From NCBI GenBank assembly GCA_023247055.1, contig JAHFHF010000019.1, positions 3,274 through 43,426 of the forward strand: a DNA stretch of 40,153 nucleotides, given 5' to 3'. Shown in pieces: positions 15,593 to 24,350 of the stretch (position 1 is the stretch's first letter; each line of letters begins with the position of its first letter). The translations under genes and the position numbers were made by a program. Below the pieces are notes generated by a model. The model searched no databases. It saw nothing but the letters and a program-made list of their open reading frames with translations, and was not told the DNA's origin. The stretch comes from Candidatus Omnitrophota bacterium. Its GTDB lineage: Bacteria; Omnitrophota; Omnitrophia; Omnitrophales; Aquincolibacteriaceae.

Positions 15593-16988
15593 AGAGGCGT
15601 TTGGTGAATTGAATGTACGCGGCCTGGCCGCCGACCCCTCCTGCGCTATCACGAGCGCCAGTTTGGACACCCGCACGCTCCCGCCCGGCAGTCTTTTCGT
15701 GGCCCTCAAAGGAAACCAGCAGGATGGCCATGATTTTCTGGCTGAAGCTTTTCGCCGCGGCGCCTCAGGCGCGCTTGTCAGCCAGGATTTTTGCAGCCGG
15801 AATGCGGCACGCTTCACGGAACCCGGAAGTCCGTATAAAAATCTGATTCCCGTCGCGGATCCGGAAGCAGCGCTTGTGCGGCTTGCGGCTTGGCGCCGCC
15901 GGCTCTTCCAAAATCCGGTCATCGGGGTCACGGGCAGTGTGGGTAAAACCAGCACCAAGGAAATGCTGGGCTATCTCCTCGGACAGCGCAGTCCGGGCCT
16001 GACCAGCAGCGGCAATTTCAATAATCAGCTGGGCCTGCCGCTCAATCTGATGGCTTTGGACCCTTCCCATGCCTTCTGTCTCGCCGAACTTGGAGCCAGC
16101 AAGCCCGGCGATATCCGTTTTCTCACCCGGATTCTGAAACCTACGCATGCGCTGCTGACCCAGGTTTCACCGTCGCATTTGGCGGGGTTCGGGTCTTTGG
16201 ACGCTATTTATGAAACCAAACTGGAATTAGCCGAAGCCCTGCCGGATGGCGGCGCGGTCGTGATTCCAGATTTTGATCCGGTGCTGCTTGAAAAAACTAA
16301 GCGCTGGAAACGGCGCTGGGTCTGCGTGGGAGAAACGGACCGGGCGGATTACCGGATCAGCGCTGTGCGCAGTGACAACAGCTTTGTCAGTTTCACGCTG
16401 GCCGGCCGGCAGACGTTCCGCCTCCCGGCCGCGGCGGCTTTTTTTGCGCAAAATGCGGCCATGGCTGCGGCGCTCGCGGACTTACTGGGTTTTCCGCTTG
16501 AAGAACAGCCCGCGGTGTGGGAAGATTTCCGCCTTCCGGCCGGCCGGTTTGAGCGGCGTACGCTTGCCAACGGTCTGACGGTGATTTACGACGGCTATAA
16601 CGCGAGTCCCGGTTCGTTCAAACGCTCGATCGAAGGCTTCCGTAAATTGGAAACGCCGGGCCGCAAAGCCGTGGTCTTTGCGGATATGCTGGAACTCGGG
16701 CCCGATGAAGCCCGGTTTCACCGCGAGTTGGGCGAAAACCTTGGCGCGGCCGGTTTTGATTTTCTGGGCGCTTACGGCCGTCTTGCGGCAGGCGCGCTGG
16801 ATGCGGCCCGCGTACAAAAACAGGCCGGAGAAATCCGCCAGTTTGAATCGGCGGAAGACGCCGGAAAATTTTTGGCGGCTTATTTGAAAAAAGGGGATGC
16901 GCTGCTTGTCAAAGCTTCGCGCGGCATGCGTATCGAGAAAGTCTTAAAATTTTTGGAAGAGGCCTTGCAGCATCAACATGCAGTCTGA
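15579..16988 (+). CDS. murF: UDP-MurNAc-tripeptide D-Ala-D-Ala ligase MurF
   Basis: This ligase completes the pentapeptide by adding D-Ala-D-Ala. Motifs are the P-loop TGSVGKTS (118-125), NNQLGLPLNL, ELGASKPGDI and YNASPGSFKRSI, which is diagnostic of MurF. The frame is open further upstream inside murE. The GTG at 15579 is the first sensible start after the murE domain ends and gives 469 residues, a normal MurF size. No strong ribosome site is seen, so translation is probably coupled to murE. It is the last gene before a 264-bp repeat-rich gap. Confidence 0.93.
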   Translation: MFFPEEAFGELNVRGLAADPSCAITSASLDTRTLPPGSLFVALKGNQQDGHDFLAEAFRRGASGALVSQDFCSRNAARFTEPGSPYKNLIPVADPEAALVRLAAWRRRLFQNPVIGVTGSVGKTSTKEMLGYLLGQRSPGLTSSGNFNNQLGLPLNLMALDPSHAFCLAELGASKPGDIRFLTRILKPTHALLTQVSPSHLAGFGSLDAIYETKLELAEALPDGGAVVIPDFDPVLLEKTKRWKRRWVCVGETDRADYRISAVRSDNSFVSFTLAGRQTFRLPAAAAFFAQNAAMAAALADLLGFPLEEQPAVWEDFRLPAGRFERRTLANGLTVIYDGYNASPGSFKRSIEGFRKLETPGRKAVVFADMLELGPDEARFHRELGENLGAAGFDFLGAYGRLAAGALDAARVQKQAGEIRQFESAEDAGKFLAAYLKKGDALLVKASRGMRIEKVLKFLEEALQHQHAV

Positions 16989-17001
16989 TGCTGTTGGTGC
17001 T

Positions 17002-17148
17002 GTGTCATTCCCGCCTCTGCGTGGAAGCCGAGACGGTCATGCGCAGCGCTGATGGCGCTGTGTCATTCCCGCCTCTGCGTGGAAGCCGAGACGGTCATGC
17101 GCAGCGCTGATGGCGCTGTGTCATTCCCGCATGCTTTTGGCGGGAATC
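17002..17148. repeat. 58-bp tandem repeats and CATTCCCGC hairpin between murF and mraY
   Basis: Two exact 58-bp direct repeats start with GTGTCATTCCCGC at 17002 and 17060. A third copy starts at 17118 but changes after 13 bases into the hairpin CCCGC-ATGCTTTTG-GCGGG (to about 17144). The same hairpin family recurs at 36545-36573. The rest of the gap up to mraY (17149-17242) has another stem (ATCCCCGA…TCGGGGAT near 17200-17223) and no ORF. Confidence 0.85.
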
Positions 17149-17252
17149 CGACGCTTTGTGTCGCCCTCGAATGCTTTAGATGAGGGGGCTTGTATTAGAT
17201 CCCCGACGCAGACATTCGGGGATGAGCGCTTTATTAATTTCTAGGAGTTTAA

Positions 17253-18335
17253 GTGCTTTATTTTTTGTACGAATTTAAAGACGTTTCAATTTTTTTTAAT
17301 TTATTCCGCTATATCACGTTCCGCTGCGCAGGCGCCAGCATCACGGCTTTTTTATTCTGCCTCTGGGCCGGGCCGGCGATCATTGGCTGGCTGCGCCAGA
17401 TGAAGGTTACGGCGCATAACCAGCGCGAGCATGCGGAGAAAATCCACCATCTTTATAAACACAAAGCCGACGTGCCCACCATGGGCGGTGTCATGATCTT
17501 GGGCGGAGTGGTCATGGCCACCTTGCTCTGGGCCAATTTGCTGTCGGTTTCCGTCTGGCTCTTGCTTTTTATCACCGTCTGGTTCGGCGCCCTGGGTTTT
17601 CTTGATGACCGGCAAAAACTGACGTCCAAGAGTTCGCGCGGACTGAGCTCGCGCGCCAAATTTCTGGGCCAGGTTTTTGCGGCCGCGCTTCTCGGTCTGG
17701 TGCTCTACATCGACCCCAAGTTTGACGAATGGCTGCATTTTCCTTTTATTAAATCCACGCTTTACCTTGGGGTTTTTTTTATTCCGTTTGTCGTGCTGGT
17801 CCTGGCCGGCACGTCCAATGCCCTGAACCTGACCGATGGCTTGGACGGCCTGGCCATTGGCTGTACGCTTTTTACGGTAACGGCCTTTGCGATTATCGCT
17901 TATGTGACTGGCCGCGTCGATTATTCGGCTTACCTGGGCATTGCGCACATTAAAGACGGCGGTGAAATAGCGGTCTTTTGTGCGGCGCTGGTCGGCGCCT
18001 GCGCCGGCTTTCTCTGGTTTAATTCGTATCCGGCCGAAGTTATGATGGGCGATACGGGCTCACTGTCGCTGGGCGGTGCGCTGGGCGCCATCGCGGTCCT
18101 GCTCAAGAAAGAATTAATTCTGGTGATTGCGGGCGGTGTGTTCGTCTGGGAAGCCCTATCCGTCATGCTGCAGGTGGCCTCGTTTAAAATCCGCAAGAAA
18201 CGTATTTTTCTTATGTCGCCGTTCCATCATCATCTGCAGCTTAAAGGCTGGCCTGAATCGAAAGTTACGATTCGTTTGTGGATTCTATCGTTTATTTTGG
18301 CGATTGCGGCGCTTGCTTCTTTAAAAGTTCGATGA
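17253..18335 (+). CDS. mraY: Phospho-MurNAc-pentapeptide transferase MraY
   Basis: This 360-residue integral membrane enzyme moves phospho-MurNAc-pentapeptide onto undecaprenyl phosphate to make lipid I. About ten hydrophobic helices are visible, with the catalytic motifs HKADVPTMGG, GFLDDRQK, SNALNLTDGLDGLA, GDTGSL and the PFHHHLQLKGW ending. Length is normal. The GTG start is fixed by AGGAG at 17243-17247, six bases upstream. Repeats on both sides separate it from murF and murD, although gene order is conserved. Confidence 0.97.
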   Translation: MLYFLYEFKDVSIFFNLFRYITFRCAGASITAFLFCLWAGPAIIGWLRQMKVTAHNQREHAEKIHHLYKHKADVPTMGGVMILGGVVMATLLWANLLSVSVWLLLFITVWFGALGFLDDRQKLTSKSSRGLSSRAKFLGQVFAAALLGLVLYIDPKFDEWLHFPFIKSTLYLGVFFIPFVVLVLAGTSNALNLTDGLDGLAIGCTLFTVTAFAIIAYVTGRVDYSAYLGIAHIKDGGEIAVFCAALVGACAGFLWFNSYPAEVMMGDTGSLSLGGALGAIAVLLKKELILVIAGGVFVWEALSVMLQVASFKIRKKRIFLMSPFHHHLQLKGWPESKVTIRLWILSFILAIAALASLKVR

Positions 18336-18339
18336 GGAA

Positions 18340-18599
18340 GTCGTCAGTCGTGAGTCATGAGGGGGAAAATCATTTTGACTGGGAACGGTTTGAAAGCATT
18401 CCCTGCAATTCATCCTTGCGAACCCCTTAAGATTTAAGGCCGAAGCAATCTCAAGGTTTTAGTTTCTAGATTGCTTCGGCCTTAAATTGAACGCTGCCTC
18501 GCAATGACAAAGACGGATTGATTCGTTAAAGGGCTCTCGGTACTTGCAAAAGATTCATTTTTAATTAAACTCAAGACTCGTGACTTATCACTCAAGACT
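18340..18599. repeat. Composite repeat between mraY and murD
   Basis: The 269-bp gap is bounded by GTCAGTCGTGAGTCATGAG (about 18344-18362) and its degenerate inverse (ACTCAAGACTCGTGAC… at 18568-18599), the same motif that flanks the gap before gspG. Nested inside is a copy of the GAAGCAATCT…AGATTGCTTC palindrome (18411-18511) ending in CGCAATGACAAA. This looks like one mobile palindrome placed inside another. No gene is seen. Confidence 0.8.
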
Positions 18600-18604
18600 A
18601 ATCT

Positions 18605-19888
18605 ATGGATTTTCCCGGTAAAAAAGTAACGGTGCTGGGGTTGGGCGTCAGCGGCTTTCAAAGCGCGGTCTTTCTGCATCAGCGCAATTTTTCGGTGCGC
18701 GTCTCCGACGGCGGCACGAGCGAAAGCGTGCGCCAGCACGTTGAACAGCTGGCCGCGCTCGGCATTCCGGGGGAGGCGGGCAGCCACAACCTGCCGGAGA
18801 TTTTGCAATCTGACTGGGTGCTGATTTCTCCGGGCATCCCGCCCGCAGCCGCGGTTTATCAAACCATCCGCGAGGCCGGCATTCCCATTTTGAGTGAAAT
18901 CGAAGCGGCCAGCCGTTTCTGCCCTACGGAAAAAATTATTGCGGTCACCGGTACGTGCGGCAAAACCACGGTGACGACGCTGTTGCGCAATTTGATCGAA
19001 GCCGCGGGCGGCCCGGGCCGTGCCGTGGCCTGCGGGAATATCGGCAATCCCTGGATCGGCGAAATTGAAAACCTGACCGCCCAGGATACTGTTGTTTTAG
19101 AACTTAGTTCGTTTCAACTGGAGCATTGCACGCACTTCCGGCCCAAGATTGGTATTTTGCTTAATCTCAGTCCCAACCATGAAGACTGGCATGCGAACGG
19201 CCAGGCTTATATCGCTGCGAAACTGCGGTTGTTTCAGGCCCAGCAGGAAAGCGATCATGCTCTTTTGCGGGAGCAGGATCGCCGGGCTTTTTTTCCCGCC
19301 TATCCGGTCAAGGCACAGGTGTTTTCCTTTGGGGCCCATCCGTCCTTGAACCCCAATGAAGAAGTCCTGCGCACTGTGGCCGCTATTTTGGACATACCCC
19401 AAGTCCTTGTTGACCAAACCCTGGCGTCTTTTCAGGGGATTGAACACCGTCTTGAGGTTTTTCATCAAGCCGGCGGCATTACGTATGTCAATGACTCCAA
19501 AAGCACCACGCCGTCGTCACTGGCTTGGGCGCTCGAAAAATATCCGGACGGCCGCGTGATCTTGATTGCCGGCGGGCATCCCAAGTCTACTAACTTCGAT
19601 AGCCTGCGCGATCTGGTGGCGCGTAAGGTCAAACGTGCTGTTTTAATCGGGGAAGCACGGGAACTTTTGCGCGAAGCCTGGAAGGAGACAGCGCCCTTAT
19701 CCGAAGCCGGGACTTTTGCGGAAGCGGTGCGCCTGGCACATGCCGCGGCCCGCGAAGGTGATATTGTCCTGCTTTCCCCTGCGTGCGCCAGTTTTGACAT
19801 GTTCAGCAATTATCAAGAGCGCGGCCGGCTTTTTAAGCAGTTCGCGCGCGAAGCGGCCCAGGGAGTCAGTCATGTCCAGGGCCGCTAA
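18605..19888 (+). CDS. murD: UDP-MurNAc-L-Ala D-Glu ligase MurD
   Basis: This 427-residue ligase adds D-Glu to UDP-MurNAc-L-Ala. It has the Rossmann start VLGLGVSGFQS, P-loop TGTCGKTT at 115-122, VLELSSFQLE, VNDSKSTTPSS and LLSPACASFDMF, which is diagnostic of MurD. Two unusual residues are seen. The usual Asn of the P-loop (GTNGKT) is Cys118, and the common DHxD motif after NLSP reads NHEDWH (191-196). The ATG is preceded directly by a repeat with no ribosome site, so the translation signal is unclear. It overlaps ftsW by 17 bases. Confidence 0.96.
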   Translation: MDFPGKKVTVLGLGVSGFQSAVFLHQRNFSVRVSDGGTSESVRQHVEQLAALGIPGEAGSHNLPEILQSDWVLISPGIPPAAAVYQTIREAGIPILSEIEAASRFCPTEKIIAVTGTCGKTTVTTLLRNLIEAAGGPGRAVACGNIGNPWIGEIENLTAQDTVVLELSSFQLEHCTHFRPKIGILLNLSPNHEDWHANGQAYIAAKLRLFQAQQESDHALLREQDRRAFFPAYPVKAQVFSFGAHPSLNPNEEVLRTVAAILDIPQVLVDQTLASFQGIEHRLEVFHQAGGITYVNDSKSTTPSSLAWALEKYPDGRVILIAGGHPKSTNFDSLRDLVARKVKRAVLIGEARELLREAWKETAPLSEAGTFAEAVRLAHAAAREGDIVLLSPACASFDMFSNYQERGRLFKQFAREAAQGVSHVQGR

Positions 19889-20957
19889 AATCTTTTTTAT
19901 CTGTGTCTACGCCTTGGTGGGCATCGGCGTAGTCATGACCTACAGCGCCAGCGCCATTTATGCCGAACGCGCTTATCAAGACCCGCAGTTTCTGCTGATT
20001 CGCCAGGCCATTTATGCCGTGGCCGGCACGGTTCTGCTTTTCATGACTGCCACCCTGCCTTCTAGTTTTTGGCAGCAGAATGCCCGTGGTTTTGTGCTGC
20101 TGGCCCTGCTTTTTCTTGGGCTGGTTTTTGTGCCGGGTATTGGGCATTTGGCCGGCGGCGCTCAGCGCTGGATCGGCCTGGGTATCGTGAACTTTCAGCC
20201 GGCTGAATTTGCCAAGCTGGCGGTTTGCATCTATCTTTCCGATTACCTGTCGCGCAAGCTTAAAGATATCCGCAAGGGCAGTATGCTCACATTTATTCCG
20301 CCGCTTATGATCGTGGCCGCGACATCGGTTCTGCTGCTGATGCAGCCCGACCTGGGCTCCACAGCTTTTATCACCCTGATTACGGGCATTTTGTTTTTTC
20401 TGGCCGGATTCCGGCTGATTTATGTCGGCGCTGCCGCCTTGGTCGCAATGCCGGTCTTTTATTTTCTGGTCATACGCGTGCCGTACCGCTTAAGCCGCGT
20501 GACGGCCTACCTCAATCCGTGGGAAGACCCGCAGGGAAGCGGTTTTCAGATGATCCAGTCGCTGTTGGCCTTTGGGCTGGGCGGGGTGCAGGGGGTCGGC
20601 CTGGGCCAAAGCACGCAAAAACTGTTTTATCTGCCCTCAGGCTACAACGATTTTATCTTTGCGATTATCGGCGAAGAATTGGGGCTGATCGGCGTGCTGG
20701 CGGTGTTGACGCTTTATCTGGTTATTTTTCTCTGCGGCATGCGCATGGCAGCGCAGACGCAGAATGACTTTAAGCGCCTGCTGATTTCCGCGCTCACTCT
20801 GATGATTGTGTTTCAGTCACTCGTTAACATGATGGTGGCAACCGGCCTGGTTCCCACCAAAGGGCTGCCGCTGCCGTTTCTAAGCTACGGCGGCACGTCG
20901 CTGGTCATCAATCTCATTGCGACCGGCCTTCTGCTTTCGCTCGACCGGTCGCGCTGA
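19872..20957 (+). CDS. ftsW: FtsW/RodA-type lipid II polymerase
   Basis: This 361-residue SEDS protein polymerises lipid II during division. It begins near VMTYSASAIYAER and has ten hydrophobic segments, GGAQRWIGLG, FQPAEFAKLAVCIYLSDYLS, LLLMQPDLGST, the Asp-containing loop, FAIIGEELGLIG and the final LPFLSYGGTSLVINL. The ATG at 19872, with GGGAG six bases ahead, is chosen; the frame is open further upstream inside murD. Position between murD and murG indicates FtsW rather than RodA. Its partner transpeptidase FtsI is not encoded in the window. Confidence 0.95.
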   Translation: MSRAAKIFFICVYALVGIGVVMTYSASAIYAERAYQDPQFLLIRQAIYAVAGTVLLFMTATLPSSFWQQNARGFVLLALLFLGLVFVPGIGHLAGGAQRWIGLGIVNFQPAEFAKLAVCIYLSDYLSRKLKDIRKGSMLTFIPPLMIVAATSVLLLMQPDLGSTAFITLITGILFFLAGFRLIYVGAAALVAMPVFYFLVIRVPYRLSRVTAYLNPWEDPQGSGFQMIQSLLAFGLGGVQGVGLGQSTQKLFYLPSGYNDFIFAIIGEELGLIGVLAVLTLYLVIFLCGMRMAAQTQNDFKRLLISALTLMIVFQSLVNMMVATGLVPTKGLPLPFLSYGGTSLVINLIATGLLLSLDRSR

Positions 20958-20963
20958 CCCTGC

Positions 20964-22076
20964 ATGCCTGAATCTCAAAAAACCATCCTGATTCTCGCCG
21001 GTCCGACCGGCGGGCACCTCTTTCCGGCCTGGGCTTTTGCTGAGGCCCTCCGGGCTCAACGCCCCGGCTGGCGCCTGTGTCTTTTGACGGGCGCGCGGGC
21101 CCGCCAACTGGGCCAGGAGTTTCAAAGCGCCCCTTTTGATACGGTTTATTATGCCTGTGATTTTCACGGCATCTCATTCCATCCGCTGCGGCTTTTCCAG
21201 GGGCTTTTCGGGGCTTTGACGGCTTTGGTCCAGGCCTGGACCTGGATTTCACGGGAAAAACCGGCTTTAGCTGCGGGTTTCGGCAGTTATGCGTCCGTCC
21301 CAGGCGTTCTTTTGGCCTCTTGGAGGGGAATCCCCATTCTGCTGCATGAACAGAACAAGATTGCTGGCAAGGCCACGCGTTTTTTAATGCCTCACGGCCG
21401 TTTTTTGGCCGCTAGCTTTGAAGAAACCGTGCCTGTGCCGGAAAAAGGGCGGTCTTGGACCGTGACGGGCCTGCCGATCCGGCGAAAATTGCTCGAAGAA
21501 GCGCGTTCGTTTGAGCGTGATTTCAACAAACCCCGGCTGACCTGGCTGGTGGTGGGCGGGTCGCAGGGTTCGCAGCGGATCAATCAGCAGGTTTGCAAAA
21601 CTTTGGAGCTTCTTTCACCTGAAGAAAGCCAAAAATTAGCCGTTATTCTTATAACAGGCAAGCAGAGTTTTGAAAAAACTGCGGCCGCTTGCCGCCAATT
21701 GAAAATACCCGTTCAAGTCCATCCGTTTTTTGATAAAATGCATGAGCTTTTTTCGCAGGCCGATTTTGCGCTGACGCGCGCTGGCGCCAACACGCTGTTT
21801 GAATTGGCGCTCTTCGGTGTTCCGGCAGCCGTTGTTCCTTATCCGCATGCCGGCGCGCACCAGAATGAGAATGCGGCTGCATTTGAAAAACACGGTGCCG
21901 TGGTCCTGCAAAAAGAATCCTCGCTCTCGTCCGATTTATTGCTGCGCATGATCCGAATTTTTATGTTAGACGGGGGATTGAGACAGCGTCTTTCCGGAAA
22001 GATCCGGAAGCTGGCAAAGCCGCGGGCTGCAGAAGAATTAGCGGAAAAGGCTTGTGCGTTACTGGAGGCCTTATGA
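20964..22076 (+). CDS. murG: Undecaprenyl-PP-MurNAc-pentapeptide GlcNAc transferase MurG
   Basis: This 370-residue peripheral membrane GT-B enzyme makes lipid II from lipid I. Its first glycine loop is AGPTGGHLFPA (12-22). GFGSYASVPGVLLA, PILLHEQNKIAGKATR, VVGGSQGSQRIN, and the donor-site TRAGANTLFELALFGVPAAVVPYPHA follow. The glycine loop normally reads GGTGGH; the substitution to GPTGGH is minor. It starts six bases after ftsW and ends in an ATGA overlap with murC. Confidence 0.96.
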   Translation: MPESQKTILILAGPTGGHLFPAWAFAEALRAQRPGWRLCLLTGARARQLGQEFQSAPFDTVYYACDFHGISFHPLRLFQGLFGALTALVQAWTWISREKPALAAGFGSYASVPGVLLASWRGIPILLHEQNKIAGKATRFLMPHGRFLAASFEETVPVPEKGRSWTVTGLPIRRKLLEEARSFERDFNKPRLTWLVVGGSQGSQRINQQVCKTLELLSPEESQKLAVILITGKQSFEKTAAACRQLKIPVQVHPFFDKMHELFSQADFALTRAGANTLFELALFGVPAAVVPYPHAGAHQNENAAAFEKHGAVVLQKESSLSSDLLLRMIRIFMLDGGLRQRLSGKIRKLAKPRAAEELAEKACALLEAL

Positions 22077-23482
22077 TTATGACAAAATTTGATTTTGAAC
22101 TCGTGCTCCCCGGAAAACATGCCTACTTCATCGGCGTTGGCGGCGTTGGCATGAGCGCGGTTGCGCGCGTGCTCCGCCATCTGGGCCTGCGTGTCTCCGG
22201 CTCCGATTCCAAAGCGGGCAAAATGGTCGAGTCGCTTTGCGCCGAAGGCATCCGCGTGCACATCGGGCAAACCGAATCGCATTTAGATGACGTTGATTTT
22301 GTGGTCTATTCTTCCGCGATTCTCCCGAACCATCTTGAACTCGAAGCCGCTCGCCGTCTCGGCCTGCCCATTTATCACCGCGCCGAAGTGCTGGCCGCGC
22401 TTTTTAACCGCGCTGAAACATCGATTGCCGTCACGGGAACGCACGGCAAAACCACGACGACTTCGATGATTTCGTACGTGATGTCCTGTCTTGGAAAAAA
22501 TCCGACGTGCCTGGTGGGCGGAGACGTACTCAATTTTAGAACCAATACGGTGCTTGGCCAGAACCATTACTGGGTGGCCGAAGCCGACGAGAGCGACCGT
22601 TCGCACGAACTCTATGCGCCCAGTTATGCGATTGTGACCAATCTTGAGCAGGACCACATCGAAAACTACCCCAAGTTTTCCGACCTCGAACAATCCTTTG
22701 AGCGCTTCGTCGCCAATGCACAGGATCCCGGCGCGATCATTTATCCGCTGATGGATAGGGCCCTGAAAACTATTGTCAAAAATTCCGGCCGTCCTTGCAT
22801 CAGCTTTGGTTTTACCGAGGAAGCGGATTTTGCAGCCGTGAATATTGAGTTTGATGCCTTTGGGTCTTCCTTCGATCTTTTGGAATGCGGGCTGTATGCG
22901 GGCCGTTTTCAGCTTGCGGTTCCGGGACTGCACAACATCGCGAATGCGCTGGCCGCGATGACACTTTTCGCTCAACTCGGTCTGGATTTTGACGAAGTCC
23001 GTAAGCCGCTGGCTGAGTTCAAAGGCGCGCGGCGCCGCCTCGAAGTCAAATACACGTCCGACGAGTTGGTCGTGGTCGATGATTATGCACACCATCCGAC
23101 CGAAGTGCTGGCCTCGATTGAGGCGCTCAAAAAAATGGGCAAGCGCCTGACGGTTGTTTTTCAGCCGCACCGTTTTACACGCACCCGTTATTTTTTCAAG
23201 GAGTTCGGCGAAGTTCTGCGCCAGGCCGATGACGTCATTCTGACCGAAGTCTATGCCGCGGGGGAACTCAATCCCGAAGGAACGGGTGTGGACCTCATTT
23301 ACCGCGAAGTCTGCGGCTATGGACATCCCGCCGTGCGCGTGATGGACAAAAAAGAAGTTTCAGATTATCTCGCGAACCGCAAAGAGCAGGAACCCTCCAT
23401 TGTGGCGTTTTTGGGGGCAGGCGATATCGGGGAGGTTGCTGATGAATTTGCCAGCCGGTTCAAAAGTATCTCCGCGGCGTAA
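22073..23482 (+). CDS. murC: UDP-MurNAc L-Ala ligase MurC
   Basis: This enzyme adds the first residue, L-Ala, to UDP-MurNAc. The 469-residue protein has IGVGGVGMSAVARVL, P-loop TGTHGKTT at 121-128, EADESDRSH and DDYAHHPTEV, all diagnostic of MurC. ATG 22073 overlaps the murG stop; a second ATG at 22079 is also possible. GGAGG at 22064-22068 could serve either. An upstream TTG frame extension lies inside murG and is less likely. murB begins 41 bases before its end. Confidence 0.96.
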   Translation: MIMTKFDFELVLPGKHAYFIGVGGVGMSAVARVLRHLGLRVSGSDSKAGKMVESLCAEGIRVHIGQTESHLDDVDFVVYSSAILPNHLELEAARRLGLPIYHRAEVLAALFNRAETSIAVTGTHGKTTTTSMISYVMSCLGKNPTCLVGGDVLNFRTNTVLGQNHYWVAEADESDRSHELYAPSYAIVTNLEQDHIENYPKFSDLEQSFERFVANAQDPGAIIYPLMDRALKTIVKNSGRPCISFGFTEEADFAAVNIEFDAFGSSFDLLECGLYAGRFQLAVPGLHNIANALAAMTLFAQLGLDFDEVRKPLAEFKGARRRLEVKYTSDELVVVDDYAHHPTEVLASIEALKKMGKRLTVVFQPHRFTRTRYFFKEFGEVLRQADDVILTEVYAAGELNPEGTGVDLIYREVCGYGHPAVRVMDKKEVSDYLANRKEQEPSIVAFLGAGDIGEVADEFASRFKSISAA

Positions 23483-24350
23483 CGTCGAATTGTCTAAATA
23501 CTGCACCATGCGGATCGGCGGGCCCGCCGATTATTTTGCGGAACCCCGCACGGAGGACGAACTTTCCGATTGTCTGCATTTTGCCTCTGAAGAAAACCTG
23601 CCGGTTTTTATTTTGGGCAAAGGCTCCAACGTGGTTTTTTCCGATGCTGGTTTCCGAGGTCTTGTCATCACGCTGATTCATTTCCATGATCAGGACATCC
23701 GCTTCAATCTTGATCTCCATGAAGTGACGGTTTCTGCGGGTGTTCACCTGTACCGTTTGGCCACGGCTTGCCGCGAGGCGGGGCTTTCCGGTTGCGAATT
23801 TTTGTCCGGCATTCCCGGAACGCTTGGCGGTGCGGTCATGATGAATGCGGGCTTCAGCCGCTTTTCCGGCCAAAAAAATGAAATCAGCGACCTGGTCAAA
23901 GAAGTCAGCGTGCTGGATGAGAGCGGTGCCAGACGCCGGCTCGGACGCGATGACCTGCATTTTGCCTACCGCCACTCCAACTTGCGGGGCAAAGTCATTC
24001 TAGAGGCTACACTTAAACTTTGGCGCCGGCCGCAGGAAATCATCGAAGAAGAAATCCGCGCCAATTTTGATTACCGTAACCGCGAGCAAGACCTCAAGCA
24101 CCCCAGTTCAGGTTCTATTTTTAAAAATCCACCTGCGCCGCATCCTTCGGCCGGCCGGCTGATCGATCAGCTGGGCCTGAAAGGCACGCGCGTTGGCGGC
24201 ATGATGATTTCTCCTAAACACGGCAATTATTTCATCAATGCCGCCCAGGCCACCTGCGCGGACTTAGTGACTCTGATTGCAAACATTCAAAAGGCTGTCA
24301 AGGATGGCTACGGCATTGACCTTGAACCGGAAGTCCGGATTATCGCCTAA
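23442..24350 (+). CDS. murB: UDP-N-acetylenolpyruvoylglucosamine reductase MurB
   Basis: This FAD enzyme reduces UDP-GlcNAc-enolpyruvate to UDP-MurNAc. The 302-residue protein shows TMRIGGPADYF, LGKGSNVVFSDAGFRG, GIPGTLGGAVMMNAG, the catalytic serine in SGSIFKNP and the final EVRII glutamate. The size and motif spacing fit the shorter, type II MurB of Gram-positive and many other bacteria. The ATG at 23442 has GGAGG six bases upstream, so it is preferred over the longer open frame starting inside murC. Confidence 0.96.
   Translation: MNLPAGSKVSPRRNVELSKYCTMRIGGPADYFAEPRTEDELSDCLHFASEENLPVFILGKGSNVVFSDAGFRGLVITLIHFHDQDIRFNLDLHEVTVSAGVHLYRLATACREAGLSGCEFLSGIPGTLGGAVMMNAGFSRFSGQKNEISDLVKEVSVLDESGARRRLGRDDLHFAYRHSNLRGKVILEATLKLWRRPQEIIEEEIRANFDYRNREQDLKHPSSGSIFKNPPAPHPSAGRLIDQLGLKGTRVGGMMISPKHGNYFINAAQATCADLVTLIANIQKAVKDGYGIDLEPEVRIIA

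Noticed and set aside
14990-15958. 322-codon open frame on the minus strand
   Set aside because: It spans the murE-murF junction in antisense and has no recognisable domain or start signal; the sense genes are certain.
17002-17148. Possible CRISPR array
   Set aside because: The repeats are immediately adjacent, 58 bp long, with no variable spacers, and no cas gene is present.
22283-23326. 347-codon open frame on the minus strand
   Set aside because: It lies wholly opposite murC, which has all its motifs. The translated product is rich in His/Arg/Gln and shows no family features, typical of a frame shadow.
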